From: Allolobophora icterica
Lineage: Eukaryota > Annelida > Clitellata > Crassiclitellata > Lumbricidae
Direction of reading: 5' to 3'
NCBI GenBank assembly: GCA_963556255.1
Contig: OY744610.1
Location: 59,985,617-60,049,616, forward strand
DNA length: 64,000 nucleotides
Under the pieces are notes generated by a model. That model was not told the origin of the DNA, ran no database searches, and was given only the letters and a program-made list of their open reading frames with translations. Position numbers and translations under genes: made by a program. Below, in pieces: positions 22,320 to 32,932 of this stretch. How positions within the stretch are numbered: the stretch's first letter is position 1; each line of letters starts with the position of its first letter.

Positions 22320-22980
22320 TAAGGCTCGATCATTAATGCTACACGAACGGTGAGAACTGTTAAAATATTTCCCATTAGATGACTTATATAGCGCCCCTCC
22401 AAGACACCTAAAACAGAGGCGCTCCCACCCCAACTCTGGCGATAAAGAACAGTTCTTAGATGTTTGTAGAAACTGTATGCAGAGTCAATAGCTAAAAGAA
22501 CACGCAGATAAGTAAGAAGCTTATTCCACGTGGTCGGCCCACCCAGTGTCATCTACCAATGGGAGAGAGGAATAACTCCCACGGTTATCAGAAGTGGCAG
22601 GGCCGTAGCCAGGATTTTGTTTCGGGGGGTGTTTTCTCGTCCTTAAGCAAGCCGACATGCAACCGAGTCAACCGACCAAGGGGTTTGTAGTTAGTAAATG
22701 CATTATTTCATTTTTAATTATTTAATTTCGGGGGGTGTTTAAACACCAAAAACACCCCCCTAGCTACGGCCTTGAGAAGTGGGATATAACGTTCTTGATA
22801 TTAACTGGGTTGTTGTTGATTACTTGATTTCCTATAATATTTTTAATGTATGTGTCATGCATGTAATCGAAAACGCATTTTATCTCGGCGTAATTTACAA
22901 TTCAGAATCTTCCAGAGTAGGGTTTTGTTCTCCCATTCCAGGTGGGGGCTTGGAGACCACTGAACCCAACCACTGTGTAA
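22320..22980 (-). mobile_element. Decayed CR1/L2-like LINE 3' region (unit 3)
   Basis: The minus frame reads GGPTTWNKLLTYLRVLL...FYKHLRTVLYRQSWGGSASV, the end of LINE ORF2. Interrupted by the MITE at 22598-22774 and cut short at the (TTA)n tract. Confidence 0.6.
22598..22774 (+). mobile_element. 177 bp hAT-type MITE
   Basis: Inverted ends CAGGGCCGTAGCCAGG and CAAGGCCGTAGCTAGG (as read inward), flanked by the 8 bp duplication AGAAGTGG (22590-22597, 22775-22782). Units 2 and 5 have the single AGAAGTGG (near 14168 and 42800). Confidence 0.9.
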
Positions 22981-23056
22981 TTGTGATCTACAGAGAAAGA
23001 TAGCTTGTTGGATATCATATACTAGAGATGTAATGAGAGTTTAATGATAAATGTTA

Positions 23057-23175
<119 letters not shown>

Positions 23176-23199
23176 GAGATAGTCGAAGAACGGGCCCCG

Positions 23200-23335
23200 T
23201 TAATTTGAGGGGGTAATCTGAAATCGTAGGGGGTAATCTGAAATCGATTTCAGATTATCCCCGGTAATCTGAACGCAATTTCAAGTTACCGGGGCGGGGG
23301 GTTATTTGAACTGGGAGTAATCTGAAATCGCTACA
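23200..23335. repeat. GTAATCTGAAATCG direct and inverted repeat patch
   Basis: GGGGGTAATCTGAAATCG occurs twice in direct order, then CGATTTCAGATTATCCCC in inverse order, then two more degenerate copies. Found only here in the window. Could be part of a short foldback element; no target duplication identified. Confidence 0.6.
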
Positions 23336-23339
23336 CCGG

Positions 23340-23850
23340 CACCATTACTTTGGGAAGCACTGGTCTATTGCATTGTATGCAATTTGTCCTGTGTTTATTC
23401 ATTGGAACGGTGAGAACTGTTCTAAGTAATTTCTTCGACGTCAACCTCCTTTGTTGCCATAAGATGTAGTCTGGATCCATCTATGCCAGTATTGAGACTA
23501 AATTTTAGTAAGATCTGCTATTCTATATGAACGGTGAAAACTGTTCAATAAATTTCAAACGACGTGAACGGCCTTTGATGTCGTAAGATGTCGTTCAACT
23601 TTTAGTTCCAGTCAAGTTGCAAGTCCCTTACAAAACTCCACACGATTTGTAATTAGGGAAGGATAGTTCGCGGAAGCCAAAAGATATCGCTAAACACCCT
23701 ATAGATTATAGATAACACATGGCCCACTTTAGCGGGTCTATCGCCAGCCACTGCCGTATGCTCGGGTCGTACCAGTCCCAAGCCTGGAGAAAGGAGGAGG
23801 GCGACGCTAACCATCTTCGTTTTGACACAGCGTCATTAAACAATAACTAA
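23340..23850 (+). repeat. Plus-oriented array F6 with RTE-type end
   Basis: X cores near 23408 and 23530 (ATATGAACGGTGAAAACTG), Y blocks near 23435 and 23560, then the RTE-type 3' end near 23770-23850. From 23850 to 24320 I see purine-rich non-coding sequence only. Confidence 0.55.
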
Positions 23851-24791
23851 CTCGACATCTCCCTTATATCTCCCGCCCTTCCAATTCCAGACACCATCCT
23901 CCGTAGCCGTCTACCCGCCTGACCTAGACTTGTTAGGAAACTCACGCTACTTGACTCACCGATTTCGCTTTGACTGAAAGCCAGTGAACAGACTGTTTCT
24001 TTTTGAGCTCTGAAAAAAAATATAGATTCTGCAAAATACAGTAAAACAAAAATTACGAAAATCAACATGCAAAACAAAGGAACAGGCGCCGGGAAAGATC
24101 AACAAGAACAACGTTGAAAAACGCAAAGGAAACAAACAACAAGAGAAGAAAGAAAGACATCATGAACTCGTGAAGCAGCTCAGAAAACTCAACGGAAACA
24201 GATTACGACGGAAGAAAGAAAACCAAGTCGCAACCAGAATTCAAACAGAAATCAAAGGAAATCTTGAATGACGGCAAGGACCCACGGTCATACGCTATCG
24301 TTGACCTACTCCTCCACATATAGGGTGGGTGATGGGTAAGTGGGACAGACCACTAAAGTGGGACAGCTAAGCTAGTGAGGCTTACATGCGTATTATGTCC
24401 AATACATCCAAAATCTAAAAATACATAGTGTATGGCAATATACCCGACGTCATTAATATGTGCGTACACACGTTTTATTGGGGGTATTTAATGGCCTTTG
24501 GTTGTGCGTATAACATTCAATTTTCGAAAGTCAGTGAATTTGCGGTATTCATAATTTTGATAACATTAACTTGCTAAGGCCCTTGTCGACACTAACGATA
24601 AATAATTATATTGAATGCAATTTATGTTGAAATATACTGACGAAATGAATTACCAGCAACGGTTTTTATCACCAAATGTCAACATGCATTTACAGAGCCT
24701 GCTGGTGTATAGGTGTCCCACTTTAGCGACAGCTGTGTTGTCAAAGTGGGACAGCGATCTGCTGCTAAAGTGGGACAGCCTATTCCAGCTG

Positions 24792-25445
24792 AACTAAGCA
24801 CTAGACTAGTGATTAAGTCGCCTACTCACATACTGACCAGCAAGGAACATGGCGAGTTTCTGAAAGAGAAGGTCAGTCGACATAAGCCCAGTCTTGTTGT
24901 CCTCGAGACCAAGGTCTTGGTCTCGAGTGCACTCGAGTTCGTTTTTAAAAGTCTTGGTCTTGGTCTTGGTCTTGAGGTTCAAGGTCTTGGTCTTGGTCTT
25001 GAGGTTCAAGGTCTTGGTCTTGGTCTTGGTCTTGAGGTTCAAGGTCTTGGTCTTGGTCTTGGTCTTGAGGTTTAAGGTCTTGACAACAAGACTGCATAAG
25101 CCTAAGAAAAACAAGGGGGGAGAGAACTTGAATGGCCCTACTTCTATTGGAAGCAAAGTAAAGAGACAGAAGAAAGAAAATGAAGTGACAGCTAAGCCGA
25201 AAAACAAGAAAGCAAAAAAGAAAGCTGCGACCGACTATAGGCCTACAAATGAGCCCTCCACTTGCTACGAGTGTAGTGTTGTCGAGAACAGTAAAGCCGA
25301 CAAGAAACTCGCACAGTCTTGGATACAATGCAGCCGCTGTTTTCTGTGGTGCCACGAGCCATGTGTGGAGATAAATGGAATTTTAGATGATGATGATTTT
25401 TTTGTGCTCTCTGTGCGCAACAACTTACCTTCTAGCCTTCAGTTA
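24792..25445 (+). pseudogene. Transposase C-terminal fragment with PHD finger, broken twice
   Basis: Left part: HILTSKEHGEFLKEKVSRHKP, a motif near the C-terminus of Tigger-type transposases. The right part follows in the same frame once the MITE and one target copy are discounted: a Lys-rich linker, then CYEC...WIQCSRCFLWCHEPC. This is the C-X2-C, C-X2-C-X4-H-X2-C pattern of a PHD finger. The last Cys pair is lost because the run of T near 25398 is one base short: the next frame reads FFCALC. So there are two lesions, a MITE insertion and a frameshift. Confidence 0.6.
24889..25094 (-). mobile_element. hAT-type MITE with minisatellite core (short form)
   Basis: Perfect 13 bp inverted ends (CAGTCTTGTTGTC) and 8 bp duplication CATAAGCC (24881-24888, 25095-25102). 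The core is the CTTGGT/CTTGAGGTTCAAGG minisatellite in reverse orientation to the long form at 1999-2901. A CTCGAGACCAAG palindrome lies beside the left end. 206 bp. It sits in the transposase-like frame of the pogo/Tigger remnant. Confidence 0.9.
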
Positions 25446-25799
25446 TCATTGACTATCTTTTTGTATGTTAACTAGGCCTATAGGCCTTTAAGTTTTTATG
25501 CTCATAGAGCCTATCAGTGTTGGACCACTTTAGTAGCAATAGTGGACCACTTTACCGTTTTCCGAAAAAATTGTAGATTGTCGTGCCTTCCTAAGCAACA
25601 TCAAGTTATGGACCACTTTAATACCTATTTTGTCCCACTTTAGTAGCTCCTGGAATCAGACACAGTCTAAACTGTCTGTATATGCATTTAGTTTGGTCTG
25701 TTTTAATATATCGACTCCACGACTGCACGCCATTCCCTTAAGTGTCCCACTTACCCATCACCAACCCTACTCAACGTAGGCCTACCTTACATGATTTCG

Positions 25800-26410
25800 C
25801 AAGCGCAACAGGCTAAACCGTTGGTGACCAACCACGACTTGGTCTGTAGACATAAACTTTACAGAGGGTTCCTGGAATGTCAAGCACAGGGCACCAGCTT
25901 ATTCACGAGCGCTGCTTCGTGTCAGAAGGGTGTCCAGAGATGTGACAGAGATGTCCAGAGATGTTACCAAAACTGGTGAGAACTGTAAAAATTGTAAAAT
26001 GTTGCTTATTGAAGTCAACGGGCTTTAATCAATCTATCAGTATTCGTTTCTTGCAGGAATTCCTGTCGACACAAACGCGAGCAGTTATGTTATAAGATGT
26101 TGTTAATCTGTTGGAATATTTCCAATTGGTGGGTATATTAACGGGGTAAGCATTATGGAAAGCATCGCATATGAGGTAAGGTTTACGTTCACTGCTTAGG
26201 CAGTGATAAGATGTTACTAAAAAATCACAAATTTACGACGGACTTAGCTGTTGATAGACACCTTTAAAACGTTTTTGAGTTTATCTATAAAAACCTTAGT
26301 TGCCTTCGAATGGTTGGTGATTTTTGACAGCACATGTAAGGTTGTATCATTAATGACACACGAACGGTGAGAACTGTTACAAAAATTTCCCTTTAATTCA
26401 TTCAGAGGAC
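25800..26410 (+). repeat. Plus-oriented module array F7
   Basis: X cores near 25975 (CTGGTGAGAACTG) and 26367 (ATGACACACGAACGGTGAGA), Y blocks near 26005 and 26180, and a Z block near 26258 with a 23 bp gap to TATAAAA. The ATG of the second X lies about 69 bp after that TATA box. Confidence 0.65.
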
Positions 26411-27250
26411 TGTACACAGTGCCCTTCCAAGATACCTAAATTAATCAGAGGCGCTCACAGGCCTACTCCAGCATTAAAGAACAGTTTCTTTTAGATATTT
26501 GTAGAAAGTATATACTATGCATATCAGAAAGAAGGTTATTCCACGTGGTCGGCCCAACCAGTGGCATCTACCAATATTAGAACGAACTCCCAATGTGGCC
26601 AGAGGTGGGTGTATAATGTTCTGGATATAAACTGGGGGTTGTTGATTTCCTATAATATATTTAATTAGTGTATTATGTATGTTATCGAAAACACATTTTA
26701 TCTCGGAGTAATTTACAGTTCAGAATCTTCCAGAGTAGGGGCGCCTACACCCCCATTCCAGGTAAGGGGGTGTAGGCGCCATTGGGCCAACCAATGAAAA
26801 GGCACTACGTTGCGTCTCTGAATTGCGCGCAAAGGGAACAACAAGTTCACCTCGAGATGCAAAACAAAGATTACTACGACCAGCCAAACCTGAGGTGGGG
26901 CAACAAGCTCCGGCAAGTGGTCAGAGGCGTTCTGTAACTGGCACTCCCAGACCCAGACCGAAAGCCTAATTTCAATGCGCTGGGAACAGGAAGCCAGTGG
27001 AGCACGTCACGCATACAATGCGAGACATGGTCAAATTTTGAAATGCGACCAACAAGCCTAGCAGTTGCACGAAGCACACCCCAAGTCTTCCAGTGCACCC
27101 AAGGGAAGGTCAACATAGATGGCACTGCAGTAGCAAATCCTACTACAAACAATACATTTAAAAGGGCAAAAATTGGGTGGCCTGCAATTGTCGGAACTGA
27201 AAAAAGCTATATAGCACGGTAAAAAAAGATTTATGTGTTCAAAGACCGTA
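26410..27250 (-). mobile_element. Decayed CR1/L2-like LINE region
   Basis: The minus frame near 27152-26874 contains KFDHVSHCMRDVLHWLPVP, followed by a frameshift. Same family as 1600-3600. Confidence 0.65.
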
Positions 27251-27469
27251 AGTTCTTGAACAAGAACTAATCCAAGATTGCAGACAGATGTCTATAAGAC
27301 AAAGTGAGGAAAATCAGCATTCATAGCCTGAGGATCTAATTTTTTCAGCTGCTTCCCATTACCCAGTCATATAAATTGCGTCTTCAGACGGCCTTATATG
27401 CACTGTCATTCAACTGTTCAATACAATTCAATCAAACGTACTAGTGTGAAAAAAATAAATAATACATCC

Positions 27470-27660
27470 GGATAAGACACCTCTTTTAAGTGTATTGGTT
27501 TGACTATAAGTAAAACAAGCCGCTTGGCTAATGTATCGTGGGCAAAGTGAACCTGAGAACAGTTCAACTTACTTAGACACCTCTTTAAGCCAAGTATCCG
27601 CCCTATAAGAGACAGCAGAGGGGAGACGCTTGAGTTCAGTGGCTTAGAGCCCCACAGAAT
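27470..27660 (+). repeat. Two tandem Z blocks
   Basis: CACC 27478 / TATAAG 27505 (23 bp), then CACC near 27578 / TATAAG (22 bp), about 100 bp apart. A Z-rich stretch comparable to 3768-3896. Confidence 0.6.
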
Positions 27661-27699
27661 TGAATGGCTTCCCAAACTTTTAAGTGTGACGGACTGTCA

Positions 27700-27945
27700 G
27701 CAATTTTCTCATTATTCCGGATATTTCTATAGCGCCTCCCCAAGTCAACTACTACTCAGAGGCGCTCGCGACTACAGCATTTGATACTGTGCCGGAATTT
27801 TCACGACGAAGCGCCACGAGCAATCGCGAGTGAAGGACTTGCCCAAAGTCCGTACGCAGCGGTTAGAGTGGGATTCGAACCTGCAACCCTCCGGTCACAA
27901 GGCGCCGAACTTACCACTTAGCCACCACGCCCCATTGCAACAGAA
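27700..27945 (-). mobile_element. tRNA-headed SINE
   Basis: The minus strand starts GGGGCGTGGTGGCTAAGTGG (A-box region) with a perfect B box GGTTCGAATCC (27882-27872 region), then a body and a GAGGCGCTATAGAAAT 3' end. The predicted anticodon arm is irregular, so a SINE is more likely than a tRNA gene. Confidence 0.6.
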
Positions 27946-28489
27946 GCGGTTCCCAATTTATTAATTATTTTCTCTTTCGCTCACATTAAATATGTATTAA
28001 TTATAAGATTTCAGAAACGAGAATGTAAAAATCTTTCTTGAAGATAGTTAACTACCAATGGCAATTTTTGATGCCTGACGTCACGTAACACCACGGTGCT
28101 AAACATGCGATATCTGTGGCTGCGGCGTGTTCTAATGGTTAGGGCTCCCCCACCCGCCCCCCCCACATTAACGCCTGAGTTTCAGCTACGCGTATTTTTT
28201 TTATCTAAATGACAGAATATATTTTCTTACCTGTATCGAAAACTAGCTCAATTTCCTTGCGTTACTGAATCGCAGCATGGAGTGAAAATAATAAAACTGA
28301 TTTTATTGGTTTTATTCATTTATTTATTACGCTTATTTGGCGCTGAAGGTAATTAAATCTGAATCTGTGTCGGCGAACAACTTGTTCCTGATCGTTTCGC
28401 GGAGTAAATCCAAGGGTTCGAACCTGCAAACGTCGGACAATACATGCAACGCCTACCGAATAACAATTGTGCTCATCGCCTTGTATCAA

Positions 28490-29960
28490 AATTATAGCGA
28501 CAGCTTATGGCGTCAGAGGTCGTTGAAGCTAATAGATTTGACACAAACGTGTTATTAATTTTTCTAATAGAATAGCAGGCATATGGTGAACTGCTATTTA
28601 TAGAATCTGAAAACATACCTTAAAGGTGTCTAAGCAGGGTCTAACAATGTTAGGCGCTTTCACTGTACAACGACATCTTGTGGCTGCCAGGACAGTTGCC
28701 CGTAACTTACCTCAATTTTTCCGAAGACGTTGCCGATGACGCAAGAAGAAATCCAAGAGGCAAACGAGATCTCATTGGACCAAGGCTATTGATGTCCATA
28801 GGCAGAGGCGTCTATCCCCCTAAGTCATTGGAGCAACGTCCCTTTTCCCCTCTTCTTCCCCCTCCCCGTTCATTCCCCCAAATGGTGGTACACACACTGA
28901 CAGATCTTCCTCCCTTATTTCTTGGATGGAACATTTGCTCCAAGGTTTCTATGGTGTAGACGCCCCTGTTCTTAGGAGAAAATCTTGTACAGTTTTCACA
29001 GAGTCGCCTGATTAAAGGACTCGAACTCCCGATCGTCTGCAATAAAGACCTGGTGACCTATCAAAAACTGCAGTGTTGAACGTTTTGGATGGAAGAGTTT
29101 AACATCTTATGGCAGAGGTGTCGACCCCATGGCACGTGTGCCCAAAGTGCCACGCGTTGGGCCTACACATTGTCCATGGAGGAAGTCCCTCAAAATGTCT
29201 ATTTTCGGAGTACACAATCACAACAGGAATCCACTTTGAGTCATGTCAAACCATACAGTGATGTCATATCAAGTGTCTTTTATTTCTTATTTCGCTCCGC
29301 GTTGTTAGGTAAAACGTATGTGAGAACTATAATGATATACTGTGCACAATTCGCATAGGCGCGTGAGGGTGGTTTTTCAGATAATTTAGCGGTACTTTTC
29401 TCACGCACCCTTAAAAAGGTTTGCTACCCTATGGCATAAACAGCTGTTGACGTTGTTAGTCCATTTTTTAGAGCTTTCGCTGTAATGTAATCTTACCAAG
29501 GATTTTTCAAAACAACTCAATTACTTTTTTAAAATAACCAATAAAATGGATGGGTGGATATAACGACATCTTGTGACAACAAAGGCCGTTGACTTCGGTG
29601 GCAATAAGTTTCTAGTGAGTCTTTACCAGTCATAACATGAACAAAACTTTGCAAAGACGTCAGAAGCAATCGAAAATTGATATGTTTATATATTTATATA
29701 TAACAATGTAGGTACAAATTTAAAGGTGTATAAACAGTATCCAACAATTTTAGTACTGTTTCGTTGTTTTACGACTTCTTATGGCAGCCTCGACCATTTT
29801 TGAAATTTCCCTCATATTTTTAAAGGAAACTTGAGTGAGGACACAACAGTTTAACGACGTATTAAGGTCGTTGACGTCGATAAGAAACAAATTCTTCTAC
29901 AATTCTAACCGTTGCATGAACTGGTACTAACTCAACGTTCTAATTGTACGAAACGTAATA
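28490..29960 (-). repeat. Minus-oriented module array R4
   Basis: Z block on minus CACC 28628-28625 / TATAAA 28602-28597 (22 bp). An X-like core, read on minus, is ATGTTATGACTGGTAAAGAC (near 29640). Reversed Y blocks near 28665, 29550 and 29855. It preserves empty sites for the LINE tail of unit 1 and the MITE of unit 5. No gene. Confidence 0.6.
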
Positions 29961-30548
29961 AGCTTTTGATGCTAACATTTGTGGCGCCCCAAGCGATTGC
30001 TTTGATTTTAGGCATTCTGCAGATGGCGCCAGTTTTAGAAGCATTATACTTAATAATTTGGTTACATTATTAACAGTGATGAAGTAATTGGGACATGTAC
30101 TCGAGCAATTTCGAAAGACTTTTGCAAGTATATAATAATTGCAAGAAGTTATTTGTGTAACTTAATAAAGACGTGTTGAAGTTTCTCCTTGACGAACATC
30201 GACGCTGTATTTAACGAAGATGATTAACGTCACCCTTCTTCTTAATCCAAGCTTTGGACTGGCACCACCCGCTTCGGAGGTGTTTGGAAAATTACACTCG
30301 TGATATGTTGTAAGCCTTCGCCTGAGTTAAGACTTTGAACATACAAAAACCAAGTTTGTGACTTGAAGGGAAATAAAATGTAAGGTGAGGTGACGTCAAC
30401 AGCCCTAACCGCTGCATAATCCATTTCGCTAAACACGATCTCCTACTAATAATTTTGAGATTTGTTTGAACACCTTTAAATAGTTTTCTGGGACTACATA
30501 TATTCGAAAAATATTTGCACTTAACTTATATTCACTTCACTTGTGATG

Positions 30549-30855
30549 CAAGGAGTCTTTATTAGAGGATTGGTTACTCATGAAAATAATGTGTACACCC
30601 GTTTAACTCACCCACAGATGTCGCCCCACTTTAAATTTTGTTTTTGACAGTTAATATAGTGTTTTAAATTTCCAAAGACAATAATTTACTTCGCAAACAT
30701 AATTTTTCGTCGAATTGCCTTCATAAATATAATTAACTTAATGCATTTTCATGTAAATAAGATGCGAAATTTTTCTGACCCCCGATTATCGCTCAAAAAC
30801 TAGGCACACAACGTTTTATAAGGAGTTTCCAGTCCTTTGTATAAAAGGTCCTTGC
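30549..30855. mobile_element. Probable short DNA-transposon insertion
   Basis: 307 bp present in unit 4 only. Units 2 and 5 run straight through (near 10755 and 39460). Ends CAAGGAGTC and GTCCTTGC are weakly inverted. Flanks TTGTGATG and CTGTGATG match 7 of 8. No coding content. Confidence 0.5.
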
Positions 30856-31278
30856 CTGTGATGGGTAGGTCCGAGCTCAACAGGGCTAAGTTCTTAATAT
30901 CCAACCAAGTCGTAATCGTAATCTTAGACTCAAAATTTATAAAGCGCTACTCGATTGTCAAGCTCAGGGCACCCGCTTATTCACGAGCGCCACTTCATGT
31001 CAGACGGGTGTCCAGAGATGTGAAGAGATGCTCAGATATGTTACCAGATATGGTGAGAACTGTAAAAATTGTAAAAAGTTTGCCTGTCGAAGTCAACGGA
31101 ATTTTATGCTATAAGATGTTGTTAATCTGTTGGAATCCCTCCAATTAGTTGGTATTGTTAGCGGTTAAGCATCAGGGAAATATTTGCATACATATTGCAG
31201 ACTGTTTGTAGTTAAGATTTATCGCATAACATGTACATGTACAGTGCAGTGCGTTTGCAGGCGCTTAATTAAAGAATA

Positions 31279-31283
<5 letters not shown>

Positions 31284-31364
<81 letters not shown>
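31284..31364. repeat. (AT)n microsatellite
   Basis: About 40 uninterrupted AT units, absent at the homologous places. Confidence 0.95.
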
Positions 31365-31367
<3 letters not shown>

Positions 31368-31834
31368 GTAAGGTTGACGCTCATGGCGACACTAAAAATC
31401 ACATATCTATGACGGCTTAGACGTTGATATAGACACCTGTGAAAGTCTTCATACGTTCCTATAAAGGTGCTCAGTTGCGAACTTAATTAAGTATGATTTG
31501 CGCCAGTAAACTAGGTCTATGATTATAATGACACAAGTACGGTGAGAACTGTTCTGTAGAAAAAATTTCTTCGACGCAATGGCCTTGAACTGTTCGGTAC
31601 AATCCTATAACAGTACTGGGATTAGACACCTCTCTTTCAAGCGTCTTGGTGGTCTGTTAGCGGCATTAAGCCAAAATAATTTATTTCGACGCAACGGCCT
31701 ATGTTTACGTAAGATGTCGTTAACCTCTGGCTCCATCCATGCCAGTATTGAGAGTAATAATATTTCTGCTAATTAGATAAGAACGGTGAGAACTGTTAAA
31801 AGTAAATTTCAACCAACGCAAACGGCCTTTGATT

Positions 31835-32088
31835 CATTCACAAATTGGCTCAGTCATTCATCCATTCATCCAGCCATTCATTCATTTATTTATTCAAGCC
31901 ATCTATTCATTCATTCAGGCGAGAATTCATTCATCCAGGCCATCTTTACATTCATCCAAGCCATCTTTACATTCATCCAAGCCATCTATTCTTTCATACT
32001 GACCATCCATTCATTATTTAATACATCCCTCTACTCTTTAATAAATTTATTCATTTATTTGTTCATTCGTTCATTCATTCATTCTCAG
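31835..32088. repeat. CATTCATC-type low-complexity tract
   Basis: T/C-rich repeats ending in a strong pyrimidine tract and ATTCTCAG, which serves as candidate splice acceptor for the exon at 32089. Together with that exon it interrupts a Y block (broken near 31832). Confidence 0.6.
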
Positions 32089-32234
32089 ATGCTTCAGCCT
32101 GACAGCGATTATCTTGATGCCGAGGATCGACACCTGACCGTTGAGGTTCATTGGCTCGACTCACATCTCCTGCACAACAATCACCACCATCAGCAACTGA
32201 ACGAACTCACGGAACAACAAAGGCACCAAATGAA
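32089..32234 (+). CDS. Coiled-coil protein, penultimate exon (unit 4)
   Basis: Candidate exon of 146 nt between acceptor TTCATTCTCAG and donor AA|GTCAGT. It opens with ATG and codes for an acidic start (MLQPDSDYLDAEDRHL), a His-rich middle (LLHNNHHHQQ) and an amphipathic helix (LNELTEQQRHQMK). It ends in phase 2, and joining to the exon at 36225 gives a Lys codon and continuous Leu heptads. Together: an 89-residue C-terminal coiled-coil if ATG is the start, or the end of a longer protein if exons lie upstream. I do not recognise the family. The donor is not ideal. The exon is missing from units 1 and 3. Confidence 0.5.
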
Positions 32235-32275
32235 GTCAGTCAGAGAATGAGGAAACGTTAGAACAGTCTCTTGCA

Positions 32276-32560
32276 CACCTTTTATAAGGCCTATAATGGT
32301 ACTATAAATAGTAGTAGACGCGCAATCCTAAAACACACACATGACCTGCAATATGCCAAACTAATTCCTGTCGACGTCAACAGCCTTTCTTGCTGTAAGT
32401 TGGATATTATTAAATCCTGGATCCAGCTATCCCTAAAACACCTCGTATAAGCGTTGCCCTGGTATTATAAATTGCAGTTGTAGAATAGCAGCCCCTTAAA
32501 CTTCCCCAATGCAAGTATACTGTTGGTGTAAAGTTATTCATATTTCGTACGTAGTTTGCT
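32276..32560 (+). repeat. Module array F8 resumes
   Basis: Z blocks CACC 32276 / TATAAATA 32303 and CACC 32439 / TATAAA 32466, both 23 bp; Y block near 32375. 32560-32930 matches 4300-4660 and holds no gene. Confidence 0.6.
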
Positions 32561-32932
32561 GTACGTTACACCAGTGTTTCCCAAGGATGGTGCCGCAGCC
32601 CAATGTCGTAAACCTCCTTTACGTTACCATGGCTGAATAATATTTGTGCCACGTTTTCCGTCAAACATGTGAAAAGCTACTGATTATCACTCCTGGCATA
32701 TGCCTATGACAATTTTAAAACCCAAAGTAGCGTAGAATTTGTCGCAACACAGCAGGTGAACACAAGAAACGTTGCCTATCATTAAACTAAAGAACTAACT
32801 TGAAGAAAAATAAATGAAATTCAGTCCAAGTGCCGTTCTCTGAATGACTTTTAGTAAGGGTCATTGCCCTGAAAAATGCCGTGGAGCACTGCATTAGACA
32901 GTTGGTGTAGGCCCTACTTGATTTCCTGTCCA

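Larger units (their letters stand above)
24323..25767 (+). mobile_element. pogo/Tigger-like DNA transposon, internally deleted
   Basis: A 25 bp inverted repeat with one mismatch (GGGTGGGTGATGGGTAAGTG onward) bounds 1445 bp, flanked by TA on both sides. Subterminal AAAGTGGGACAG repeats occur at both ends. The interior keeps only the C-terminal part of a transposase-like protein with a PHD-type zinc finger. TA target and PHD tail fit the Tigger/pogo group. A MITE has inserted at 24889. Not autonomous. Confidence 0.75.
29975..31840 (+). repeat. Unit 4 start and plus-oriented array F8
   Basis: GGCGCC segment near 29982, minus RTE-type end near 30205, Z block near 30472, then X near 31052, 31541 and 31784. 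Z at CACC 31434 / TATAAAG 31460 (22 bp) is followed 69 bp later by ATGACACAAGTACGGTGAGA. A short inserted element (30549-30855) and (AT)n (31284-31364) interrupt it. Confidence 0.6.

Noticed and set aside
27869..27932. Functional tRNA gene
   Set aside because: A and B boxes are good but the anticodon arm does not fold properly, and SINE-like body and 3' end follow.
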